NCBI RefSeq assembly: GCF_026210795.1
Contig: NC_089448.1
Span: 2,790,001-2,854,000 of the forward strand
DNA from: Rhizophagus irregularis
Lineage: Eukaryota > Glomeromycota > Glomeromycetes > Glomerales > Glomeraceae
DNA: 64,000 nucleotides
Direction of reading: 5' to 3'
Part shown: in pieces, positions 32,470-42,261 of the stretch
How the letters are laid out: each line of letters begins with the position of its first letter
Position numbering within the stretch: the first letter of the stretch is position 1
Position numbers and translations under genes: made by a program
Notes under the pieces: generated by a model
What the model saw: the letters and a program-made list of their open reading frames with translations, nothing else
What the model was told of the DNA's origin: nothing
Databases searched by the model: none

Positions 32470-33623
32470 TTGTATGGATTAAAAAAAAAAAAATATGGAC
32501 TTTATCCCTATAGTAAGTCGTTATAAAAGTATATCACATTAATATACCAGAAATATGTTTAAATTTTTCTACTTTTTTTTTTTTTTCGAGTTGAAAATTT
32601 TGAGCATGATTTTTAGTAAATTTCTGTGACATATGATATTATTATGACTTGTTATAGGGATAAAATCCATATAAAATCTATACAAAGAACACGTTTTTTT
32701 TAAGTTTTGTTTATAACAATTTAATATGAATTATATATAAGTTAAATTTTTAAGAAGTTTAAGTTATCGACATCTTTTGATTATCTCCTTTATAAAATTT
32801 CCTTTTTTACACTATATGCATATGTATAAACTTTATTAAATATTTATTTTTTTTTATTATTATTTCCTTTTTTCTTTTTTTTTACTCCTCATTGTTATAA
32901 ATTGTATTGTATATTTTTAATATAAATATTGATAATAAAAATAAAGTTTTTTTTTTCTTAACAGTTAATATAAAATAAAATTTTTTTTTTATGTAACTTG
33001 ACTAAAACGCGTTAAACAGATATTTGTGTAAATTAATGTCCAATCGTTACAATTTAATCATTATTAAATGGGTTAAATGGGAAAACAACAACTTATCACA
33101 TAAATAATAATAATAATATAATGGTTAATCACCAATTATAAAAGATAAGGAGATGTTTTCTTTTTGTGTCACTTGAATATCGTTGCACGAAAAAGAAATG
33201 ATTTTTTTTTTTAAAAAAAAAAAAGAAAAGCCGTAGATATTAGAGAGAAAATATATATACATACATATTAAAAAAAAAATAAAAAAAAATGAAAATAAGA
33301 ATGAAATAAACATATTGGTATTCATTTAATTATTTTTTCACACTTTTTACCTAAATAAAATAAAAGAAAAAGAAAGGAAGAAAAAAAAATTCAGATTAAA
33401 ATTTAAGGGATTTCCTAAAAAGGGCATAAGATCGACACAAAAGAAATTATTTTACGTAATTACTGCGTTTATGCCAAAAAAAACAACAAAAAGATAAAAA
33501 AAAAAAGTATAAAAGGGTGCAAATAATTCTTTTATAAATTCTTTTAGGACTTTAGGGTTACTCACTTTGTCCGTATAATTTTTTAAAGTAAAAAAAAAAA
33601 GAAAAATTTTTTTTTATTGAAAA
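32470..33623. other. Intergenic region between HMG 7 and HMG 8
   Basis: AT-rich spacer. A T-tract/A-tract pair lies at about 33200-33223 and a TATA box at 33508. No gene is recognised. Confidence 0.45.
33508..33515 (+). promoter_or_regulatory. Candidate TATA box of HMG 8
   Basis: TATAAAAG followed by GGTGC, 116 bp before the start codon. It is a clean TATA match that stands out from the surrounding A/T runs, at the same distance as in HMG 5 and 6. Confidence 0.5.
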
Positions 33624-34568
33624 ATGTCGCAATCAACTTTTTATGTTGTTAAAAGAGGGTATATGCCCGATACTAAAGTCCCACCATCTCCTCCACAAAG
33701 ACCTTCTAATAAGCCAATATTTCTAAACGACGAAGAAATAGTTTTTCTTTCAACCTATGACTTTGCTATAAAGGTTGAAGTCCTTTTGGCAAACTCGAGG
33801 GGTAACAGAAGACCTAGAAGAAATTCTGGTCCACCTAGACCACAAAACGCCTTCATATTATATCGAAGAGATAAAGCTAAAAAGCACAAAAATGAACATA
33901 AAGGGTTAAGGTCATGCGATATTTCAAAAAAAATCGCAAAAATGTGGAGTGAGGAAACCCCGGAAGTAAAGGTTTTATTTGAGGCTTTGTCAAGATTGTC
34001 AGAAAAAGCCCATAATAAAAAATACGGAAATTACAAGTACAGGCCAATGTCGAAAAAAGACAGAAATGATAGGGAACGTTACAGTCCTATTCCCGATAGT
34101 CCCTCTTCGCTTTCTTCGTCATCAAGCTACGGACCTATTTTTGAGGATAATGCGGATAATAATGATATGATTTTGGACGAGTTTTTTACGTTTGATGATT
34201 CAGATGAATCTTATAATACGGCTTCTAATTTTTCCGGATTGAGTGATATATGGGCAAAAAAACCTAGCGATATTTCTGGTACCTTGGACGGAACGGCTAT
34301 TAACGAACCTAACGATGTCACTACCGAAACTCTACGTTCTGAAAACACTACGTCTTATGGGGTTGCAGGTAATGCAATCAATTCTAACGATATGCCAAAC
34401 TTTGGTAACTTATATACTCCTCCAGCTGGACCCATCCAGTTTGATGATAATTTTCTTATGTTCGCTTATCAAATGTATACTTTTTTTAATTCCATGAGCG
34501 CAAATCCAATGAGACCTGGTGCTGAAAATACAGCATTTTTAGGCTCAACTTTTAATGAGCCAAATTAA
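33624..34568 (+). CDS. MATA-HMG box protein 8 of array
   Basis: 314 residues, one exon. The N-terminus has TFYVVKRG (5-12), a variant of the YxVFxV motif, followed by a Pro-rich linker (19-27) and an acidic stretch. The pre-box block (FAIKVEVLLANSRGNRRPRR) is at 47-66 and the HMG box about 71-143 (PRPQNAFILYRRDKA … MWSEETPEVKVLFEALSRL … YGNYKYRP). The block is shorter here: the usual RNxKKG stretch is reduced to RRNSG. The tail is Ser/Asp-rich, then Asn/Met/Phe-rich, without repeats. NAFILYRRDK is the closest in the array to the classical mating-type box, making this a candidate for the least derived member (inference). Confidence 0.9.
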   Translation: MSQSTFYVVKRGYMPDTKVPPSPPQRPSNKPIFLNDEEIVFLSTYDFAIKVEVLLANSRGNRRPRRNSGPPRPQNAFILYRRDKAKKHKNEHKGLRSCDISKKIAKMWSEETPEVKVLFEALSRLSEKAHNKKYGNYKYRPMSKKDRNDRERYSPIPDSPSSLSSSSSYGPIFEDNADNNDMILDEFFTFDDSDESYNTASNFSGLSDIWAKKPSDISGTLDGTAINEPNDVTTETLRSENTTSYGVAGNAINSNDMPNFGNLYTPPAGPIQFDDNFLMFAYQMYTFFNSMSANPMRPGAENTAFLGSTFNEPN

Positions 34569-35694
34569 ACTTCTACTGGGAAATAAATAATTAATCCCAA
34601 AAATTTTTTAACCATTTGGTTATCCAGATACCCCCTCTCTCACATACAAGTTTTTACTTGTTCAATTTTTTTAAAATTAAATTACAAGATTGAGTTTAGT
34701 TTAGTTTTCTTTTTGATGAAAAAGATTTCTTTCTAGTTTTTTTTTTTAGTTTTATTTTTTGTGTAGTTTATTAGTAAGTAAACTTAAGTTTCTGTTAATA
34801 AACTTATATATTTCATTTTTTTTTCACTTTTAGTATTAAAAAATACGACATATTTGATAATATATCTTACTAGTCGTATTCTCCCTTTTTTTTCATATAT
34901 ATTTTACTTTATTTTTTTTAATGTTCCAAAATATCTTATACTGCGGTGTGATATTATCTAATTTTGGAACAATCACATTATCACGTTTTAAATTACGTTT
35001 TTTCAACAATGTAACAATGTTGAAATTTTTTCTGATTGCTTAAAATAGCATACAAAAAAAAAACGATGAAATAAATTTAAAATGTTGATAATGATTTCAT
35101 TAAATTTATTATTATTATTATTATGAAAAATGCCCAAAATGGGGATAATAACAACTTATTAATAACGAAGAAAAAAAAAAGTTTTTTTTTTATACTATAA
35201 TTAAAGTATATTTTTTTTTATAATAACTTACAATAACGCATACATAAAAAAATACAACAATCAAAAAAGGAAATGATATGAATGAAAGATTAGTTGTTAT
35301 TGAAATAAAATCTCCATTAGTTAATTACGTATATTTTACCATAAAAAAATACAAAAGCCAATTTTTTTTGATGACCGACCGAAACAAAAGCAATGTAACT
35401 ATAACTACGGCTGCGCTACAGTTATAAATACAGTATATATTAATTATATATATGTATATGACTATTATTTTTTGAGAACAAAAGCAATATTAATTTATTT
35501 ATATATATTAATTGATATATAAAAAAAAATATAAAAAGGAACCTTTCAAATCATTGTCGAAAAAAAATTTTCTTGTTCCCTTTTTTTTATATAAATTCAC
35601 AAAAATTTACCCTTGCCAAAAAAAACAATAAGAAAAAAAAAAAAAAGAAATAACAAATTAAAAAAAAAATAAAATTATTATTTTTATTTTTACC
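34569..35694. other. Intergenic region between HMG 8 and HMG 9
   Basis: AT-rich. The 3' element shared with HMG 1 is at 34614-34650 (TTGGTTATCCAGATACCCCC then TCTCTCACATACAA). A TATT repeat is near 35105-35124, and a TATA-like box lies upstream of HMG 9 at 35530. No gene is recognised. Confidence 0.45.
35530..35539 (+). promoter_or_regulatory. Candidate TATA box of HMG 9
   Basis: TATAAAAAGG lies 165 bp before the start codon, followed by AACC rather than more A/T. Confidence 0.45.
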
Positions 35695-36618
35695 ATGTCT
35701 TGCAACATTTCTTTTGCCATTGACCTTATTAACAACCCCCTTGTACCTCAATCACCACCACCACCACCACCTGAATCAAACAGTTATAATAATTTTATTA
35801 TTGGAAGAAATATGAGCGATTATGACTTTATTAAGTCTTGGGGTTATCCTTTTAGCATCGATGTCGATGTTTTATTAGCTAATTCCGAAGATACAAGGGA
35901 TGCCAAAAGAAATAAAAAAAAGGGAACCGGAAAGGTGCCTCGCCCACCAAACTGCTTCTTTATATATAGGAGAAACAAGCAAGCAGAACTAAAGGCTTTT
36001 TATCAACTTACTCAAGGAAGGACCAATGAAAAATCTGCAAAAATTTCAAAATTTATTGCCGAAGAGTGGAGAAATGAACCTGAGAATGTAAAAGATTTAT
36101 TTAAAACTATGGCGAGAGAAGCGGAAAGGCTACATGCAATTAAAAACCCAAACTACACATATAGACCAAGACAAAAGAAAGGCAACAATCGAGAACATTA
36201 CGAAAATATTAGCGAGACTGGTTCTGATTGGAGTGATGATAAGTTTGACTTATCTAAATATATCCTCTCCCCAAGCATCACAAATACTTCCACCTCTTCT
36301 CAATCGGATACCGCTAGTTCAACTAATTCCCCATTGGTCGACATGGGTGAATTTCCTAACGACAATAACGATATTATTCAAACTGATTCCCCATTGGTTC
36401 TTAATTATAGTGACGATAACGATGTTAGTGACTTCCCATTGGTCGGGGTTTTATTTTATAACGCTGAAGACTTCACCCTTGATCAACCAATCAACCCAGA
36501 CGACATGTTCGTCGAACATATACCTCCCTTGATCGACAACGATCAAAATCAATATAACGAAAGTATTGATGATGATAATTTTGAAAAATTGTTTAACCAG
36601 TTCATCATTTGCGATTGA
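35695..36618 (+). CDS. MATA-HMG box protein 9 of array
   Basis: 307 residues, one exon. A seven-proline run sits at about 20-26. The pre-box block (FSIDVDVLLANSEDTRDAKR) is at 53-72, then RNKKKGTGKVPRP. The HMG box spans about 82-158 (PRPPNCFFIYRRNK … EEWRNEPENVKDLFKTMAREAE … NYTYRPRQ). Cys replaces the usual Ala in NAF/NAW, and helix 2 carries EEW rather than KMW. The tail is acidic, with three copies of a SPLV or FPLVG strand-like motif (about 213, 231 and 246). It is a DNA-binding factor by family, with an acidic activation-type tail (inference). The 3' flank has a TCTCTCTCTCTCAG block similar to those after HMG 1 and 8. Confidence 0.9.
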   Translation: MSCNISFAIDLINNPLVPQSPPPPPPESNSYNNFIIGRNMSDYDFIKSWGYPFSIDVDVLLANSEDTRDAKRNKKKGTGKVPRPPNCFFIYRRNKQAELKAFYQLTQGRTNEKSAKISKFIAEEWRNEPENVKDLFKTMAREAERLHAIKNPNYTYRPRQKKGNNREHYENISETGSDWSDDKFDLSKYILSPSITNTSTSSQSDTASSTNSPLVDMGEFPNDNNDIIQTDSPLVLNYSDDNDVSDFPLVGVLFYNAEDFTLDQPINPDDMFVEHIPPLIDNDQNQYNESIDDDNFEKLFNQFIICD

Positions 36619-38012
36619 TCTGGATATCAGACATCTCTCTCTCTCAGTTCTCAATCGAGAACACACATTTTTTTTTAGCAAATATTCTTGAATGTTTTTT
36701 TTTTTAAAGAAATTGAAAAAAATTATTTTTTAATTTAGATGGAGACATTTATTATTTAGTTGACATTTGTTTTTTAGGAAACATTTATTATTTAGGGGAC
36801 ATTTATTTTTATTTCAAGTAGGAATTCAAATTATTGAGTAAAGTATTTTTTACTATTTTTCTCAAATGATTATTGTGTTTTAAGAAACACGCTTTTTTTT
36901 TTTAGTCATAATATTAGCTAAAAAGGAAACACGCCTTTTTTTAGTAATAATATTAGTTATAAAAAAATTTTATTTTAAACTTTTCCGGATTTACTATATA
37001 CGCTATTAGCCGTATAAATTATACCAAACATATGCCTTTTTTATTACCTAAGCTACATATATGCTTTTTCTATGAAAAATTTTTTTTTTAAGTTTAATAC
37101 TATGCCTTTCTTTTATGTTTTTTTTTAAAGATTTTTAAGATTTTTTTTTTAATTTATTTTATTATATAAGATTTAAAAGTTTATTATATAAGATTTAAAT
37201 AAGTTTTTATAAACAATCTATGTATTTATTTTTTTTAAGATTTATAAGAAAAAAAATAAACGAAATTTTTTTATTAAAAATAAAATTCTTCTCTAAATGT
37301 GGTATTACTTGTAGTACAAGAATAAATCGGGTGAGTCCTTTTCTCCTTTTCTTATTAATTAACGATCCATTAAATATTTTGCAATTGTTTTCGATAAAAT
37401 TGTTTTAGAAAGAAAAAAAAAAAAATATTTATTATTTACTCAAACTACTCAAACAAGACGTCATTAATAATTCATATTGTTTAAAAAAAAAAAATATTCG
37501 CACAATCAAAAGAATTTTTAACTTAAAATTAATTTTATTTCAGGAAATTTATTTTAAATATTTAAAACCATTTATAGAGTCAGTGCCACGTAATAATAAT
37601 AATAAAAAAAAAAGAATCCGGAAAAACTGAAATATACAAGTTATTTAACCTTAATTGAACAAATGAAAAATGATTATACAGATTATACAGAGAACTTATT
37701 TAATGGTTTACTTTTGATAGAAATTTTGAAAGAAAAAAAAAAATTCTCTCTCCGTTTTTTTCTATTTTTTTTTTTAAAATTTTTTTTTTCAATAAATTTG
37801 TTCCCCGTCTTTTATGGTTTTTTTTTTTGTTATATATACATTTATATATATATACAGTATATATAGTATTATATATAGTATATATAACATTTTAAGAAAA
37901 GAAAAAATATATATGTAATTTTTTTTTTCAAAACACTTTCCTTTATTACACTTTTTTATTTTTTTCGTTTTTGTTTCTGTTTTATTTCATCGAAAAAAAA
38001 AAACAATTTAAA
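36619..38012. other. Intergenic region between HMG 9 and HMG 10
   Basis: AT-rich with repeated TTTATTATTTAG motifs (about 36745-36800) and TA microsatellites near 37840-37890. The open frames at 37220-37866 are low-complexity Phe/Lys/Ile runs and are not taken as genes. Confidence 0.45.
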
Positions 38013-38900
38013 ATGTCACAAAACCAAAAACGAAAGCAAAAGCTTAACAAACCTGCAAGACGGGGCTATTGTGTATTTACGGTTGAAAAAAACGGAGAAA
38101 AATCCTTACCCCCACCACCATCACCGCCGGACCCGAGAAGTGCCATACGGTTTGATATTAAGAGCGATGAAGACATCGTTTATCAATCTAATTATAAATT
38201 TAATATCAAAATTGAAGTCCTCATTAACAATTCAACAAAATCACGATGTTCTAAAAACAATGAAAAAAATGGTACTAAAAATGCTCCACGCCGTCAAAAC
38301 GCTTGGATACTTTATCGCAGAGATAAAAGTATGAATAAAGAATTTGAAGGGTTGACAACTGCAATTGTTTCATTAAAAATTCGCGAAATGTGGGAAAAAG
38401 AACCGTGGGAAGTCAAAGAATTATTTTCCGCTCTCTCTCGTTTGGCGGAAAAACGTCACATTGAACAATACGGTAAAAATTATAGATATCAACCCGTCCA
38501 CATGAAAAAACCTAAACCAAATCAACCAAATAAAAGGAATAAAAGGAAAGTAAAAAAAATAAATAAGAAATTAAATAATTGTGAGTTTTTTACGACAACA
38601 TTAGATTATTTTGCACCTGAAAATGAAACAATGAAATCACCCCCTTCAAATGATAATAGAATTAATGATACCAATAGCACTTCCAATAATACTTCCGATA
38701 GCACTTCAGAAAACTTCTTACCACCAATAGAATATGATCGAAACAACAACATTTGGCAAGATCCTATGTTAAAATTTAAGTTAAACGATGAGTATTCTTT
38801 CGTCAATAATTTTATTGAAATCGATGAAACAAATGAAATTAATGAAAAAAACGAATTTAATGAAAATACCGATATAGAAACATATGGAATATTTTCTTAA
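38013..38900 (+). CDS. MATA-HMG box protein 10 of array
   Basis: 295 residues from the ATG at 38013; the longer open frame begins without ATG. The N-terminus is basic (KRKQKLNK), then GYCVFTV (18-24) and a Pro-rich linker (33-41). The pre-box block (FNIKIEVLINNSTKSRCSKN) is at 63-82 and the HMG box about 92-162 (PRRQNAWILYRRDKS … MWEKEPWEVKELFSALSRL … YGKNYRYQP). A strong Lys/Arg cluster follows (165-193), a likely nuclear signal. The tail is Asn/Ser/Thr-rich and ends in repeated NEINEKNEFNEN (about 277-288). It belongs to the PRRQN subgroup with HMG 5-7. Confidence 0.9.
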   Translation: MSQNQKRKQKLNKPARRGYCVFTVEKNGEKSLPPPPSPPDPRSAIRFDIKSDEDIVYQSNYKFNIKIEVLINNSTKSRCSKNNEKNGTKNAPRRQNAWILYRRDKSMNKEFEGLTTAIVSLKIREMWEKEPWEVKELFSALSRLAEKRHIEQYGKNYRYQPVHMKKPKPNQPNKRNKRKVKKINKKLNNCEFFTTTLDYFAPENETMKSPPSNDNRINDTNSTSNNTSDSTSENFLPPIEYDRNNNIWQDPMLKFKLNDEYSFVNNFIEIDETNEINEKNEFNENTDIETYGIFS

Positions 38901-40462
38901 ACTTTCAACGCATGATGATTCGCGAATGTTATCCTGGTAGATACTAAATAAGATATGAAAATAATAACTTTTTTAATATTTTAAATATTAAATTTTAAAG
39001 AATTCCTTCTTTTTTCCCTAATTTTTTTTTTCGTTTTTACTTCCCTTAAAAATTAAATTGAGTTTCTTTAATTAAGTATTCTTTTTTTCCCTTTACGATA
39101 AAATTGTTTTTTTTTATTATCTAAGATTTTTATTAATAATTTTTTTTCAACACTCGGGAATTACTTTTATAAAAATGTTAAGATGTTTAGAATTTTTTTA
39201 CATATAAAAATTGCCAAAATATAGGTTTGTTGTTTCACAAGAAAAAACCAATTTTTCCGGTGTTGTGTTCTGTTACACAACCAAAACACATTCCTTTTTG
39301 AAATAACGACACCCCCAATTTTCTTTGACGGACGAGAATTTAAATATTTTTAGGTTCTCTTTTTTTTTTTTTTTTTCCTTCGATATTTCGAATATTTTTT
39401 TAGAATCTTAAAAAAAATCGTGATTTTTTAAGCCCATGAACGGGTTCTCCTTAATCTTTCATTAAAAGATTTACTTACCAATAATAATAAAATGATGAAA
39501 TGATATTTTTTTTTTTTATTGATAAAAAATGCTATTGTTTCAAAATATATCCAAATACCAAAGTCAAATAAATGCGTGTGGTTGGTCTTTGATGAAGATC
39601 ATGGGACCCAATTTACCCCCATCTTTTTTCAATCAACCTAAATAAATTCAATAAATAGATTTTTCCTAATCTTTTATATCGGTTTTTTTTTATTCGACGG
39701 AGAAAGATTCCGGTAACACGAGTAAACAAATGTTCTTTTGTCTTTTTTTTTTATTCGTATCCAAATCAGAAATTCAATAAACGTGATAAAAAAAAGTTTT
39801 TTGAAAGATAAAAATTCTAAAAAAAGCTTTTTTTGCTTTTTTTGATTTAATGAGAAATTATATAAATATGTACTTGTATAGTAGAATATAACATAAATAT
39901 AGTAGTATATAATATAAATATAATAATATATACATACAATATAATAATAATACAATGTAACAGATAAGATAATAATATATAATTAATAAATATTTTTTTT
40001 TTTTTTGAGCGTACAGAAAGAAAAATGGTTGGTTCTAATTTTTTTTTTTTCTACAAAACGAATTTGGAATTATTCAGAACTCGAACAAAGACCATAAGTT
40101 TCCATTTATTATTAAAACTTTTATTAGAGCAAGCTGCGGGTAATTTATATTTTTGCCTTATCGAGATGATTATTATGATTTTTTACCATTTTGATCTTTG
40201 AAAAAAAAAAACCTACCGGAAAAAACTTTAAATAAAAGTTCCTTTTAATAATTTTCTTAATGATTTGTACCAATTAAAATAATTAAACTAATTAATATGA
40301 GAATATATGTAAAATTTTCTTATATAAAGACACCAAATTGGTGGAAAAAAAATTCTTTGAATCAAAAACCATCTCGTCCATTTTTTCGTTTTCTTTTCTT
40401 TAACGGCTAACACCACATAACTTCTACCCAACTTACCCAACTTACCTTCCTCTCTACATATC
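38901..40462. other. Intergenic region between HMG 10 and HMG 11
   Basis: AT-rich spacer with a 16-T run near 39360 and TA/ATA repeats at 39880-39990. A TATA-like box for HMG 11 is at 40321. No gene is recognised. Confidence 0.45.
40321..40329 (+). promoter_or_regulatory. Candidate TATA box of HMG 11
   Basis: TATATAAAG lies 142 bp before the start codon, followed by ACACC. The leader downstream is relatively C-rich for this region. Confidence 0.4.
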
Positions 40463-41134
40463 ATGTCCAAAAATCGAGCCGTTAAAAGAAAAGCATACGA
40501 ATCACAAGGAAATTATCGCGTTTTCAGCCTATACGAAAACGCGAGTATTGATATGAATCCTTGTAAATCTCCCGCTAATAAAACCATTCATTTTGTGGGC
40601 GATGCTTGCGACAATTGTGACGGGATGGTTAATAATTTAACTCTGGATGCGGAGTTGTTATCAGAAAACTCCGATAAAACGAGAAAGGCTATCAGCAATA
40701 GAAAAAAGGGAATTGTTAAAGTTCCACGCCCTCCGAATGCTTTCATAATTTACAGAAGAGAGAAGAAAGCAAAGCATAACGACGTATTTTCTAAAAGAAC
40801 GGAAGCTGAGATATCAAAAGTAGTCGGTAAAATGTGGCAAAACGAACCGGAAGATACCAAAGATATGTATTATAGATTAGCGGAGCACGCTAAAAAAAAG
40901 CACTTAGAGAAGTATTCCGGGTATAGATATAAACCTGAAAGAGGTAAAAAAAAGGATAGTAGAAAAGAAGATGAGTCCATTGAGACCATCATTGAATCCA
41001 ATCATGAAGAACCGCCACCTAATTCAGACCTAACTCCTAATCCCGACTTAACTAATGATAACGCCGAGCCAATTCCAGAGTCAATAACACACCATGACAT
41101 TCATTTGGCCAGTTATTCGTATTATCTTTATTAA
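40463..41134 (+). CDS. MATA-HMG box protein 11 of array (last member)
   Basis: 223 residues, one exon. The N-terminus has NYRVFSL (17-23) after a basic start. A region with CDNC (49-52) precedes the pre-box block (LTLDAELLSENSDKTRKAIS, 59-78), and the HMG box spans about 88-160 (PRPPNAFIIYRREK … VVGKMWQNEPEDTKDMYYRLA … YSGYRYKPER). A Lys-rich stretch follows the box. The tail is short and acidic with a SDLTPNPDLT repeat (about 193-202). PRPPNAF is the classical mating-type HMG signature. It is the nearest array member to the housekeeping block: the ICMT gene starts 1.1 kb further on. Confidence 0.9.
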   Translation: MSKNRAVKRKAYESQGNYRVFSLYENASIDMNPCKSPANKTIHFVGDACDNCDGMVNNLTLDAELLSENSDKTRKAISNRKKGIVKVPRPPNAFIIYRREKKAKHNDVFSKRTEAEISKVVGKMWQNEPEDTKDMYYRLAEHAKKKHLEKYSGYRYKPERGKKKDSRKEDESIETIIESNHEEPPPNSDLTPNPDLTNDNAEPIPESITHHDIHLASYSYYLY

Positions 41135-42261
41135 GTTTAAGTAAAAATTTTAAGTTTAAAATAAGTTTTCGAATTTTTTTTCAAGACGATTTATTCTTGA
41201 AATCACGAATATAATTTTTTTTAAATTTTTTTTAAGTATTCGTAACTTTATATAGAAAAATTTTTATGTCAAATTTTTTTTATAACCCTTTTTTTTTTTA
41301 TAAGTTTCTATGATATATTAAGATTTTCTTTTAAATCGTTTTAATATATTCCCTAGCGTTACATTCGTGTTTTAGGTATCCTTCATAATCGTATGTATAT
41401 ATATATATCTATATTCATAATCGTTTATTCGCTTTTTTTTTCAATCGCTTAATATCATGTTTAATTAATTTTATGCTATTAAAATATAAAAATTAAAGTA
41501 TCATAAAATTAATTATCGAATTTTCAATCGTTTATATCATATTTCCGAGATTTTATCGCTTGTTTTTAAAAAATAATTGGTTAAAAATAAATCTGAACGG
41601 CAAAAAGTGGCAAAAAGTGGCAAAGGTAACACCATTTTTATTAATCACCATTGTATAAATTATAAATTTACGTATTTAGTAAAATACATTTATTCAATAT
41701 GGTAAAGAAAAAGAAAAAAAAGAAAAATAATAAATGATTAATTATATGCAAAAATAGTTTAAACTTTTCCAAATGACAATACTATAAAGAAATTCTAAAT
41801 TTTCTAGATTAGAAAAATATGGTTTTCAACTAATCAAATTTTAAAATTTTAATTAACAGTTAATCGAAAAAAACAAATTTGGTTTATAATTCACAAACTT
41901 TTTTATCATAATGAGGTCATAATAATATTAATAATATTAAACATAAAACCATTCATTTAACAATAATATATCAAAGCATTTTTTTTTTGCATTCATTTGA
42001 AAATTTAAACCTAAATTAACCCACATAAGGTTTAAATTTGGACTTGATTTACATTCTAAATGACGTAATTCTTACCTAATTGATACTAATTGATACAATT
42101 TATTTATAGCTATGATTTTGTATATAAAATGAACCATTATTTATTATTATCATTTAAAAAATCTTTTTTAACCTTCAATTTATTGATTGCGTTATTTAAG
42201 TTTTGGTTTTTTCTGACTTTAAAAAAAAAAAATATCCGATCGAGATTTAAATTAATTAATT
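41135..42261. other. Spacer between the HMG array and the housekeeping block
   Basis: AT-rich, with three tandem AAAGTGGCA units near 41604-41627. This marks the change from intronless array genes to intron-containing single-copy genes. No gene is recognised. Confidence 0.45.

Noticed and set aside
37220-37866. Phe/Lys/Ile-rich open frames
   Set aside because: They come from long T and A tracts, have no family character and sit in the spacer between two HMG genes.
14080-41134. Classical Mucoromycota sex locus (sexM/sexP)
   Set aside because: Neither a triose-phosphate transporter nor an RnhA-type RNA helicase flanks any HMG gene, and there are eleven HMG genes instead of one. The DMT-like gene at 59.4-60.2 kb is TMEM234-like and 18 kb away.
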